Shown: one piece after another, positions 24,741 to 32,597 of the stretch
Numbering within the stretch: position 1 is the first letter of the stretch
Layout of the letters: every line of letters starts with the position of its first letter
Source of the DNA: Lachnospiraceae bacterium
Lineage (GTDB): Bacteria > Bacillota > Clostridia > Lachnospirales > Lachnospiraceae
Assembly: GCA_019421365.1 (NCBI GenBank)
Contig: JAHZFJ010000016.1
Location: 20,079 to 84,078, forward strand
Direction: 5' to 3'
Length of the DNA stretch: 64,000 bases
Made by a program: the position numbers and the translations under genes
The notes under the pieces: model-generated
Seen by the model: the letters and a program-made list of their open reading frames with translations, nothing else
Database searches by the model: none
What the model was told of the DNA's origin: nothing

Positions 24741-25778
24741 TTAGCTATATGCCTTTACTACCGCTGATATAATCACTAGCCCTAACGGTCCTAATAGAAA
24801 GCCAAGGATACCGAATAATTCAACTCCGATTACCATGGCCATCAACAAATAGATAGGTTTGATCCCAATCCTATCCCCTAGTAACTTAGGCTCTAAAAAT
24901 TGTCTCATTAGTTCACAGATTAGATAAATTGTGATGATTACCGTAGCATGCAAAATATCCTTTGACAACAGCTCTATTATAGCCCATGGAATTAACACTA
25001 GTCCACAGCCTACTGCTGGAAATGCATCCAATAATGATACGAGAATACCAATTAATAGTGCATACTTATTCTTTATAAGTAGTAACCCACATGTCATAAT
25101 TGCCGCTGTTATCATCATTATAATAGCTTGTGTCTTTAGATATGCAATACCAGTTTCAGATAACTTTCCAGTTACTTTATGAATATCTTCATAAAAACGT
25201 GAATTTTCATAAATCTCCTTATATTCATCATAGTCTTTCATCATCATTAACACTCCGATAAATACAATAATAACTTTACTAATAATACTAATCATTAATG
25301 CTGCAATTCCGAATGAACGTTGCGTGATATTAGTTACCATTTTCTCTTCGACTCCAACAAAAAATTTAGTGCCGTTACTATAGATAAAATCGTATGCCTG
25401 ACCCTTCTCTAAGCCAAACATCTTATCACACGCACCAGAAATCGTTTGCAATCCGCTAGTAATTACCTCTTGATAAATCGGCATATTGGATACTAAGCTA
25501 CTAATCTGCTCAATTAACTTCTTTCCTAAGAAAAATAGAGCCGTAGCGATTATTCCTACCAAGATAATTAACAATATTGTGGTACTAATCATCTTTAACA
25601 TCTTAATTTTGTTATATAACCAGTTAACAATAGGACGCAACAGCTTTGTAAAAAAATAAGCTAATATAAAGGGCACGAACATCAGTAAGGCGTAACGAAA
25701 AAAAAGATACACTACGATGCTTGTTCCTATTATTAATAATACAGTCTTTATCTTAGTGCGTTTTATATCTTTTTCCAC
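24741..25778 (-). CDS. AI-2E family membrane protein, YtvI-like
   Basis: About eight membrane segments fit the AI-2E/UPF0118 permease fold, with the conserved region LLDAFPAVGCGLVLIPWAIIELL and the end GFLLGPLGLVIISAV. The DAFPxxGxGxVLIPWA block resembles the sporulation membrane protein YtvI, whose role is unclear. A GTG start (VEKDIKRTK) has AGAGG 7 nt upstream. An ATG at 25805 is possible but overlaps a poor site. The length is ~345 residues. It stands alone between rpsL and the pseudouridine synthase gene. I do not claim autoinducer transport. Confidence 0.83.
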   Translation of the reverse strand: MEKDIKRTKIKTVLLIIGTSIVVYLFFRYALLMFVPFILAYFFTKLLRPIVNWLYNKIKMLKMISTTILLIILVGIIATALFFLGKKLIEQISSLVSNMPIYQEVITSGLQTISGACDKMFGLEKGQAYDFIYSNGTKFFVGVEEKMVTNITQRSFGIAALMISIISKVIIVFIGVLMMMKDYDEYKEIYENSRFYEDIHKVTGKLSETGIAYLKTQAIIMMITAAIMTCGLLLIKNKYALLIGILVSLLDAFPAVGCGLVLIPWAIIELLSKDILHATVIITIYLICELMRQFLEPKLLGDRIGIKPIYLLMAMVIGVELFGILGFLLGPLGLVIISAVVKAYS

Positions 25779-25907
25779 TACAACACCTCTGCCACTTATC
25801 ATCATACCTCATGCTACACTTCCTTATATAGTGTCTGTATTTTAGTATAAATTATGCGACTAAAGTGCTAAATTTCTCGCCTTCTTATCTTACTCTCCCA
25901 TAAAGAA

Positions 25908-25930
25908 AAAGCAGACCTGTAGTCTGCTTT
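25908..25930 (-). terminator. Terminator of the RluA-type gene
   Basis: AAAGCAGAC pairs with GTCTGCTTT around CTGTA, and TTTCTTTA follows on the minus strand. Confidence 0.88.
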
Positions 25931-25938
25931 ACTGTATA

Positions 25939-26685
25939 TTAAAGATTAAATTGCTTAAAAACTCCATCCTTGGGACTCGCATCAAACTGCATTCTTTTCT
26001 TTGATATCGGATGGGTAAATGCTAAAGCATGCGAATACAATCCCACATTAGCCCATCTCATATCTGGGTTTTGTTTCTGTCGTTCTATGAATGCATTGTT
26101 GTATTTTGTATCTCCCCATAATGGCATCTGATTTCCCGCCATCTGTACACGTATCTGATGATGTCTTCCCGTCTTAAGTGTTACCTCTATTAAAGATACC
26201 GGATACCCCTTCTCATCCTTAGAAACTGCTAAAACTTGATAATATAGCACTGCCTTCTTGCCATTCTTATCATTTGCATTCGTAATCTTTGAAGTATTTG
26301 TTCTTGCATCTTTTACTAGATAGTCCACTAACTCTTCTGCTTCTTTACCTAATTTGTCTGATAGGTCTTTATCTACCACAGCGTAATACTTCTTTTCCAT
26401 CTTTGGTAGTTGATTCTTACCACTTTGTTCACCACTAACCTGACTGCTTAAAGATTTTGCAGCGACAGGTGTTTTACCAAAAACTAAAACACCACCAACT
26501 GGTCTGTCTAGACGATGAACTAGTCCTAGGTAAGGTTCTTTCTTCTCAGTTTGCTTCTCATACAGATAGTTCTTAAGTTCATTTACCATATCTACGTCCA
26601 TAGAGCGATCACTCTGCACTAACATACCAACAGGTTTCTCGCAAACTAGAATATGGGTATCTTCATATATAATAGGTATCTTCAT
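25939..26685 (-). CDS. RluA-family RNA pseudouridine synthase
   Basis: This enzyme converts uridine to pseudouridine in rRNA or tRNA. Catalytic Asp60 is in GLVHRLDRPVGG. The KPVGMLVQSD motif I and the GRHHQIRVQ motif near the C-terminus are conserved. There is no S4 domain at the N-terminus. At 248 residues it is a short RluA-type protein. The target uridine cannot be told. It lies 21 bp after the response regulator on the same strand, so it may be cotranscribed with the two-component genes. Confidence 0.9.
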   Translation of the reverse strand: MKIPIIYEDTHILVCEKPVGMLVQSDRSMDVDMVNELKNYLYEKQTEKKEPYLGLVHRLDRPVGGVLVFGKTPVAAKSLSSQVSGEQSGKNQLPKMEKKYYAVVDKDLSDKLGKEAEELVDYLVKDARTNTSKITNANDKNGKKAVLYYQVLAVSKDEKGYPVSLIEVTLKTGRHHQIRVQMAGNQMPLWGDTKYNNAFIERQKQNPDMRWANVGLYSHALAFTHPISKKRMQFDASPKDGVFKQFNL

Positions 26686-26706
26686 TAACTCTCCTTATTT
26701 AATTAC

Positions 26707-27396
26707 TTAAACTTTAAATCGATATCCAACACCCCAGATTGTTTCAATATATTGAGGTTTTGAAGTATTTAATTCGATTTTCTCACGTATTTTCTTGATA
26801 TGAACAGTTACTGTTGCTATATCTCCAATCGACTCCATATCCCAGATCTCTTGGAATAACTCTTCTTTTGTATATACATGATTAGGGTTTTGTGCAAGAA
26901 ATGTTAATAAGTCAAATTCTTTTGTTGTAAAGATTTTTTCTTCTCCATTTACATATACACGTCTAGCAGTTTTATCAATTTTAATACCACGAATCTGAAT
27001 CATTTCATTTTCCTTTATGCCAGTTCCAATTAATCGTTCATATCTCGCTAGGTGTGCTTTAACTCTTGCCACTAATTCACTTGGACTAAAAGGCTTTGTC
27101 ATGTAATCATCTGCTCCAAGTCCAAGTCCGCGAATCTTATCAATATCATCTTTCTTTGCTGAAACCATAATTACGGGAATATTCTTTTCTTCTCTGATCT
27201 TCTTACAGATTTCAAATCCGTCCATATTAGGAAGCATAAGATCTAATATAACTAAATTATAATCTTCTGCGAGCGCTCTCTCAACACCCGTGTCCCCAGA
27301 TGATTCTATATCTACCGTAAATCCACTTAATTCAAGATAATCTTTCTCTAATTCTGCAATTGCAAGTTCATCTTCAACTATTAATATTTTACTCAT
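26707..27396 (-). CDS. OmpR/PhoB-family response regulator
   Basis: A receiver domain with phospho-acceptor Asp52 (VILDLMLPNMDG) and Lys in DDYMTKPFSP is followed by a winged-helix DNA-binding domain. In the latter, FTTKEFDLLTFLAQNP and VTVHIKKIREKIE end in the GVGYRFKV wing. The length of 229 residues is usual. Its start overlaps the last codons of the histidine kinase gene by 4 bp (ATGA type), so the two are translationally coupled. The target genes are unknown. Confidence 0.94.
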   Translation of the reverse strand: MSKILIVEDELAIAELEKDYLELSGFTVDIESSGDTGVERALAEDYNLVILDLMLPNMDGFEICKKIREEKNIPVIMVSAKKDDIDKIRGLGLGADDYMTKPFSPSELVARVKAHLARYERLIGTGIKENEMIQIRGIKIDKTARRVYVNGEEKIFTTKEFDLLTFLAQNPNHVYTKEELFQEIWDMESIGDIATVTVHIKKIREKIELNTSKPQYIETIWGVGYRFKV

Positions 27397-29108
27397 TCCT
27401 TAATTCCTCCTATATCATTCTTATTATCCGCTTTTTTTGGTTTTTCCCTCTGTGAAGAATGCTCTTCTTGAATCGACTTATTATCTTCGGATTTGTTCAA
27501 GGAGTTCTTATCTGTACTAGACTTGTCCTTTGCCGGCAAGAAGAAAAATCTATATTTCCCTTCTCCTACTCTCCGGCTTTTTGAGTTTGAATTATCTCCC
27601 ACCTCAGGTAAATTCTTAAGTTCTTCCTCATTCTCTTCGACCTTCTTAAGCGTAAAACAAATTGTTGTTCCAACTAATTCTTTACTACTTGCCCATATAC
27701 TTCCGCCATGTTCTTCAATAATCTTCTTAGCAATAGCAAGACCAAGCCCTGTACCACCTTTAGAAGAATTTCTAGACTCATCTGTACGATAGAAACGATC
27801 AAAAATATTAGGCAAATCCTTTTCTGCAATACCTTTACCGTTATCCTCCACATCAATACGAACATAATTCCCCAAATCGTTGATACGTACATTAATAATG
27901 CCTTTTTTCTTATCAATGTATTTAGCAGAATTTCCAATAATATTGTTTACTACTCGCTTTAATTGCTCAGGGTCTGCAATTACTCGTACATTGTCATCTG
28001 TATAGTTAAAATACGCTACATCAATATTCTTAACCTCAAGATCTAACCCCAATTCTTCAATACAATCTGTGAAATACTGATCAACATAGATCTTAGCGAA
28101 ATTATACGGAATTGTATTACTGTCTATCTTCGTATAAAACGACAACTCGTCTACTAACGATGTCATATCTACTGCTTTCGTATAGATTGTTTTTAGATAC
28201 TTTTCTCTCTTTTCTGGTGTATCCGCGACTCCATCCATGATCCCTTCTGTATACCCCTTGATAGCTGTTAATGGAGTCTTTAAATCATGCGAAATGTTAC
28301 TAATCAGTTCTTTCGTATCTCTTTCATATTGCATACGAACTTCAATCAATTCCTTAATTTTATATCTCATATCCTCAAAGTCTTCACATAGTGCCCCAAT
28401 TTCATCATCCTTCTCTGCTTTTACAGAGAAATCTAGATTACCACATTTAATCTTATTCGTAGCAACCCGTAATGTACGTAAAGGACGTAATACACTGCGA
28501 TAAATCCAGAAAGTAAGAACTGCTGCTGTAAAGAAAATTATAAGAATGAATGCAATAGCACACTGAATAATTGAAGACTCTAATTGTGGTATTAATTTAT
28601 TAACATCTGTTACTACAAATACTGTACCTTCTGTTCCATCTTGATAATAAAAATCTTGTTGTTTAACTAAACACGGATAATCTCCACCTAGATAGATACC
28701 TCCATCTGTGCTAATCGTATAATCCGCAAATTCTGGTAAATCCTCACTGATACGGCTTAATTTATATTTATCACCAGTATATTCAATCTTGTCGCCTTTT
28801 CGCAGTACGATGAACGAGTACTTACCTACCAATTCAGAGTTTAAACTACGAATATAATTCATATCCTCTAACCGTTCTGGCTCTTTTAAAGCGGTTAGTT
28901 TTATCTCATTATATACACCTCTAGTTACTCGATTTAGTAACTGCATAGGATTGGATATAACTTGAAATGTATTCGAATCCACATCATATGTTTGCTGAAT
29001 GGATATAATTTGATTATTAATAATCAAGGTACCGACCGTCGCAATCATAATAATTGGAAGTGATATAATCGTAATAAATGCAATTGCCAATCTCCCACGC
29101 AACTTCAT
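27393..29108 (-). CDS. Membrane sensor histidine kinase
   Basis: The protein has one membrane helix at ~8-30, an extracytoplasmic sensor of ~150 residues, a second helix (~182-203) and a HAMP domain (~204-256). The HisKA domain carries phosphorylated His274 in LISNISHDLKTPLTAIKG. The HATPase domain has NIIGNSAKY (N box), VDVEDNGKGI-like VEDNGKGIAEKDLP (G1), FDRFYR (F) and GGTGLGLAIAK (G2). An unusual hydrophilic tail of about 75 residues rich in Lys, Asp, Ser and Glu follows the kinase. The start ATG has GAGGGTG ~8 nt upstream. The structured repeat at 29213-29314 lies in its upstream region in the sense direction. It is coupled to the response regulator. Confidence 0.93.
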   Translation of the reverse strand: MKLRGRLAIAFITIISLPIIMIATVGTLIINNQIISIQQTYDVDSNTFQVISNPMQLLNRVTRGVYNEIKLTALKEPERLEDMNYIRSLNSELVGKYSFIVLRKGDKIEYTGDKYKLSRISEDLPEFADYTISTDGGIYLGGDYPCLVKQQDFYYQDGTEGTVFVVTDVNKLIPQLESSIIQCAIAFILIIFFTAAVLTFWIYRSVLRPLRTLRVATNKIKCGNLDFSVKAEKDDEIGALCEDFEDMRYKIKELIEVRMQYERDTKELISNISHDLKTPLTAIKGYTEGIMDGVADTPEKREKYLKTIYTKAVDMTSLVDELSFYTKIDSNTIPYNFAKIYVDQYFTDCIEELGLDLEVKNIDVAYFNYTDDNVRVIADPEQLKRVVNNIIGNSAKYIDKKKGIINVRINDLGNYVRIDVEDNGKGIAEKDLPNIFDRFYRTDESRNSSKGGTGLGLAIAKKIIEEHGGSIWASSKELVGTTICFTLKKVEENEEELKNLPEVGDNSNSKSRRVGEGKYRFFFLPAKDKSSTDKNSLNKSEDNKSIQEEHSSQREKPKKADNKNDIGGIKE

Positions 29109-29135
29109 CTTTTCACCCTCTTTATTATCTTTCTA

Positions 29136-29310
29136 ATAATGTAACTTATGAGAAGCAGCTTCACTGCTTCTCATTTCTTATCAGCATCCAATTAGACTCG
29201 AGAAATCACTTCGTAATTTCCCTCGTTAACTTATGCTCCTTCGGAGTTTCGGTCTTACACTTTGTGTAATCCCTAGAAGCAGCTTTACTGCTTCTCATAA
29301 GTTACATTAT
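29136..29310 (-). repeat. 175-bp unit with terminal inverted repeats, holding structured repeat copy 2
   Basis: The ends 29136-29158 and 29288-29310 are a perfect 23-bp inverted repeat, starting ATAATGTAACTTATGAGAAG. Each end runs into a hairpin (AGAAGCAG/CTGCTTCT). The minus-strand left end (29296-29314) contains the same 19-bp block as copy 1 (7566-7584), with its extended -10. The right block (29213-29235) equals 7645-7667. The 60-nt inner segment again forms three hairpins but with other sequence. No ORF is inside. The unit lies between metK and the histidine kinase gene, and the remaining flanks hold only the metK terminator. Confidence 0.82.
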
Positions 29311-29371
29311 AACATAAGGGTCCTTGTTTTACACATAAACTCTTCAATTACTTTCTTAACTTTTTCTAAAA

Positions 29372-29406
29372 AAGGCGTGCTACCCTTTTATCTGATAGCA
29401 CACCTT
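29372..29406 (-). terminator. Terminator of metK
   Basis: AAGGCGTGCTA pairs with TAGCACACCTT (one G-T pair), followed by TTTTTTAG on the minus strand. Confidence 0.9.
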
Positions 29407-29414
29407 CTATAATT

Positions 29415-30602
29415 TTATAAATACTTCTTTAAATCATCTACTTTATCAATTCTTTCCCAAGGTAGGTTAAGATCGTTACGTCCAAAGTGTCCGTAAGCTG
29501 CTGTTTGTTTGTAGATTGGTCTTCTTAGATCAAGCATCTTGATGATTCCTGCTGGACGTAAATCAAAGTTCTCACGAATGATGTTTACCAAATCGTCATC
29601 TTTGATTTTTCCAGTTCCGAATGTGTCAACCATAATAGATGTTGGTTGCGCTACACCAATTGCATATGATAATTGAATTTCACATTTATCTGCTAGCCCT
29701 GCTGCTACGATATTCTTAGCTACATAACGTGCTGCATAAGCTGCTGAACGGTCTACTTTCGTACAGTCTTTACCAGAGAAAGCACCGCCGCCGTGACGAG
29801 CATATCCGCCATAAGTATCAACGATAATCTTACGTCCTGTTAAACCACTATCACCGTTAGGTCCACCGATTACGAATCGACCAGTTGGATTAATGAAGAA
29901 ATTTGTATTCTCATCTACTAATTCTTTTGGAAGAATTGGATCAAATACATATTTTTTGATATCTGCATGAATTTGCTCTTGTGTAATATCCGCTGCATGT
30001 TGTGTTGAACAAACTACTGCATTTAAGTGAATTGGCTTACCAGCTTCATCGTATTCTACAGTTACTTGTGTTTTACCATCTGGACGTAGATAAGCAAGTG
30101 TACCATCTTTTCTAACCTTAGTTAATTGACGAGCTAGCTTTTGTGCTAAATAGATTGGATAAGGCATGTACTCTTCAGTTTCGTTTGTAGCATAACCAAA
30201 CATCATACCTTGATCTCCTGCACCAATTGCTTCGATTTCAGCATCCGACATTTTGTTTTCTTTTGCTTCTAATGCACGGTTTACACCCATAGCAATATCT
30301 GCTGATTGCTCATCTAACGCTACAATAACGCCACAAGTGTTTGCATCGAAACCTTTTTCAGATGCATCGTATCCGATTTCTTTAATTGTATCACGTACAA
30401 TTTTTTGAATATCTACATATCCTTGTGTAGTAACTTCACCCATTACTAATACAAGTCCTGTAGTAATTGCTGTCTCGCAAGCAACACGGCTCATTGGGTC
30501 TTGTGCTAATAAAGCATCAAGTACAGCATCTGAAATCTGATCACAGATCTTGTCAGGATGCCCTTCTGTTACAGATTCTGAAGTAAATAATAATTTTTCC
30601 AT
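29415..30602 (-). CDS. metK: S-adenosylmethionine synthetase
   Basis: MetK makes S-adenosylmethionine from methionine and ATP in the cytoplasm. The signature GAGDQGMMFGYA, the N-terminal FTSESVTEGHPDKICDQISD and the GGGAFSGKDCTKVDRSAAY block are all present. The length of 395 residues is standard. The ATG is preceded by AAAGGGA. The gene is controlled by an S-box riboswitch with its own terminator (30682-30820), so its product feeds back on its transcription. Confidence 0.98.
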   Translation of the reverse strand: MEKLLFTSESVTEGHPDKICDQISDAVLDALLAQDPMSRVACETAITTGLVLVMGEVTTQGYVDIQKIVRDTIKEIGYDASEKGFDANTCGVIVALDEQSADIAMGVNRALEAKENKMSDAEIEAIGAGDQGMMFGYATNETEEYMPYPIYLAQKLARQLTKVRKDGTLAYLRPDGKTQVTVEYDEAGKPIHLNAVVCSTQHAADITQEQIHADIKKYVFDPILPKELVDENTNFFINPTGRFVIGGPNGDSGLTGRKIIVDTYGGYARHGGGAFSGKDCTKVDRSAAYAARYVAKNIVAAGLADKCEIQLSYAIGVAQPTSIMVDTFGTGKIKDDDLVNIIRENFDLRPAGIIKMLDLRRPIYKQTAAYGHFGRNDLNLPWERIDKVDDLKKYL

Positions 30603-30681
30603 TCGTATTGTCCCTTTCTTTAATTATTATTTCTTATAGTCGTACACTTTTTTTATACCAATTAAAAAATAGGTATAAAAA

Positions 30682-30701
30682 AAGTCCACATAAGTGGACT
30701 T
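30682..30701 (-). terminator. Riboswitch-controlled terminator of metK
   Basis: AAGTCCAC pairs with GTGGACTT around a 4-nt loop, with a run of eight T on the minus strand. It is placed directly after the S-box aptamer, as in other S-box expression platforms. Confidence 0.9.
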
Positions 30702-30721
30702 GATTCTATAATCACCAAATC

Positions 30722-30820
30722 CTCTTATTGCTCGATTTTACTCGCTCAGGTTGGCACCTTCCGCTTAGGGGGTTGCCGTGACTTCATAGAGCCTTTACTC
30801 TCCGTCACTCTGAATAAGAG
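30722..30820 (-). ncRNA. S-box (SAM-I) riboswitch
   Basis: On the minus strand the element is closed by CTCTTATT and AATAAGAG (P1). It contains the S-box core pieces CAGAGTGACGGAGAG, GCTCTATGAAG, CGGCAACC, GGAAGGTGCCAACC and GAGCGAG in the right order. The aptamer is followed by an intrinsic terminator 20 nt away. It lies 5' of metK, the usual gene for this class. SAM binding is expected to favour the terminator. Confidence 0.96.
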
Positions 30821-30866
30821 AAATAATAATATTCTTAAATTGAATTGATTTCTTGTTAACATATTT

Positions 30867-30895
30867 AGAATACTCTAAAATTAGATATTCGTCAA
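30867..30895 (-). promoter_or_regulatory. Predicted metK promoter
   Basis: TTGACG, a 17-bp spacer and TATTCT on the minus strand. It would start transcription ~40 nt before the S-box. Confidence 0.7.
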
Positions 30896-30949
30896 CTAAT
30901 AATTTGTTATTGAGAACTTTGCAACAACAAATTCATATTTCCTTTTCGA

Positions 30950-32119
30950 TTAACCCTTTAAATCAATATCCCCAGAAACTGTCTTGGCATTAATTCTACT
31001 ACCTTGATTTCCAAATGTGTAGTGTCCACTCTTACAATCAGATTGGTACATTCCCATATATCCAATGTTCACATCTCCAGATACCGTACTAGCGTTAAGT
31101 ACATAGCCATTTTGATTATTATCTAAACGAATAGCAATATCTCCACTAATCGACTCATAGGTAGCCTCAGCATCCCTTTGCATTCTTACAGTTACATCAC
31201 CACTGATACTCTTTAAGAAATACTCTTTAGACAATGCATAACTTTTCACATCGCCACTTGCAGATTGTGCATCTAATCTATCAATAGTACTTTCAGTGAT
31301 TTCTACATCTCCACTACTACTATTACATTTCGTGAATTTTGAATTTGTATACATTATCTGCACATCACCGCTACTCGACTTCACGTACAAAGTATCTACA
31401 GTACTGTTTTCAACACTAAGATCACCACTACTAGAATGTAAATCCGCTTCTGTACATACTGTCTGTCTGATATTAATTTCTCCACTAGCACTATACACAG
31501 TTAACTTCTGTAGTTTTATTCCATCTATTTTACAGTCCCCACTTGCTACGTTAACTTTAATATCCTCAACATGGCTAGGTATCTGAACAACTAATAAAAG
31601 GTCAACATTTCGTAATATACGGAATAACATCTTACTGAAGTTTTCTTTCACACCTACAAAGAATGTATCTCCTTCTTGATAATGGTAAAATTGATACGCC
31701 AGCTTATCTTTTTCACTTCCATTATTGGTATAATCAACTTTGAAAGTATCTCCACTCTTTATTACAATATCTGCACATATTCCGTCTACTTGGACTTTAG
31801 TAAATGGTATGTGTGAAGATGATTCCTTTTTTTGTTCAATCTCCTTATTAGCAACTGGAAACGTATTCGCGTTATCTATTACAGTTGCTTTAGAATCTTC
31901 CTTAGCCTTTTGATTGACTGTTCCCATTGCACCAATCTCAGCAACTATCTCCTCAACAGAACCTAGCTCAACACAAATCTCTTCTTCTGATTTGTTATAT
32001 TTTATCCCCATTCTAAAATGCTCTTCATAATCACCAATCACTTCTTCAATAATTCCTTGATCTACTCCTGCCTCAGATAAGGCTGTTTTAATTTGTGATA
32101 AGTATTCATCTCTGTTCAT
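30950..32119 (-). CDS. HAAS-domain and DUF4097 repeat protein
   Basis: The N-terminal ~65 residues are a HAAS-type helical domain (MNRDEYLSQIKTALSEAGVD, then YEEHFRMGIKYNKSEEEICVELGSVEEIVAEIG). The rest, from ~110 to the end, is a DUF4097 beta-helix built from short repeats such as SSGDVQI, SASGDVK, SISGDVTV and TVSGDVNI, spaced about every 15-20 residues. The final repeat is SGDIDLKG. No membrane helix is seen. HAAS plus DUF4097 proteins usually follow a PadR regulator, as here with a 1-nt gap. The function is unknown; an envelope-stress sensor role is only a guess. Confidence 0.85.
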   Translation of the reverse strand: MNRDEYLSQIKTALSEAGVDQGIIEEVIGDYEEHFRMGIKYNKSEEEICVELGSVEEIVAEIGAMGTVNQKAKEDSKATVIDNANTFPVANKEIEQKKESSSHIPFTKVQVDGICADIVIKSGDTFKVDYTNNGSEKDKLAYQFYHYQEGDTFFVGVKENFSKMLFRILRNVDLLLVVQIPSHVEDIKVNVASGDCKIDGIKLQKLTVYSASGEINIRQTVCTEADLHSSSGDLSVENSTVDTLYVKSSSGDVQIMYTNSKFTKCNSSSGDVEITESTIDRLDAQSASGDVKSYALSKEYFLKSISGDVTVRMQRDAEATYESISGDIAIRLDNNQNGYVLNASTVSGDVNIGYMGMYQSDCKSGHYTFGNQGSRINAKTVSGDIDLKG

Positions 32120-32120
32120 A

Positions 32121-32438
32121 TTAATTATCCTCCCTACTAATAAAATAATCTACTGCCTCTACAAATTCCTTCCATTCTTGCTTTAGTTTACCTTGATATG
32201 CAATACCACTTTCTGTTAAGTGATAATACTTTCTTGCTGGTCCTTCTCCAGACTCTACTAGATATGTTTCAACATAATTATCATCTTTTAATCGTTTTAA
32301 GACCAAGTATAATGTTCCTGTAGCAATTACCATCTTTTGCGAAATCGCCTCTGTTAACTCATAACCATAACAGTCACAGCCCAAAAGTTTCGATAAAACG
32401 CATAGCTCTAAGGCCCCTTTTTTAAATTGTGGATTCAT
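32121..32438 (-). CDS. PadR family transcriptional regulator
   Basis: This is a short winged-helix repressor of 105 residues. The pattern KGALELCVLSKLLGCDCYGYELTEAI, then TGTLYLVLKRLKDDNYVETYL and GPARKYYHLTESG, is typical PadR (family PF03551). The ATG has GGAGG upstream. The promoter at 32490-32518 overlaps a short AT palindrome that could be the operator for autoregulation. It is cotranscribed with the DUF4097 gene, which starts 1 nt after its stop. Confidence 0.93.
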   Translation of the reverse strand: MNPQFKKGALELCVLSKLLGCDCYGYELTEAISQKMVIATGTLYLVLKRLKDDNYVETYLVESGEGPARKYYHLTESGIAYQGKLKQEWKEFVEAVDYFISREDN

Positions 32439-32489
32439 CTTTCCTTGTTCCTCCTTTCCTTAACGTATGTATTCTTCCTTGTTTGATAT

Positions 32490-32518
32490 ATCATACCACA
32501 TGCTATTATATAATGCAA
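32490..32518 (-). promoter_or_regulatory. Predicted padR promoter
   Basis: TTGCAT, a 17-bp spacer and TATGAT with extended -10 TGG on the minus strand. ATAT half-sites around it suggest a PadR operator. Confidence 0.65.
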
Positions 32519-32553
32519 CATAGTATTCATAAAATGTTATGTAAAAAGAAAAA

Positions 32554-32581
32554 GCATTCCTTAATATGCATTAAGGAATGC
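32554..32581 (-). terminator. Terminator of kup
   Basis: GCATTCCTTAAT pairs perfectly with ATTAAGGAATGC around ATGC. TTTTTCTTTTT follows on the minus strand. Confidence 0.92.
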
Positions 32582-32597
32582 CTTTATATAACCATAT

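Noticed and set aside
31000..31600. The repeated DNA in the DUF4097 gene as a CRISPR array
   Set aside because: The repeats are short, imperfect, in frame and encode SGDV turns. There are no spacers.
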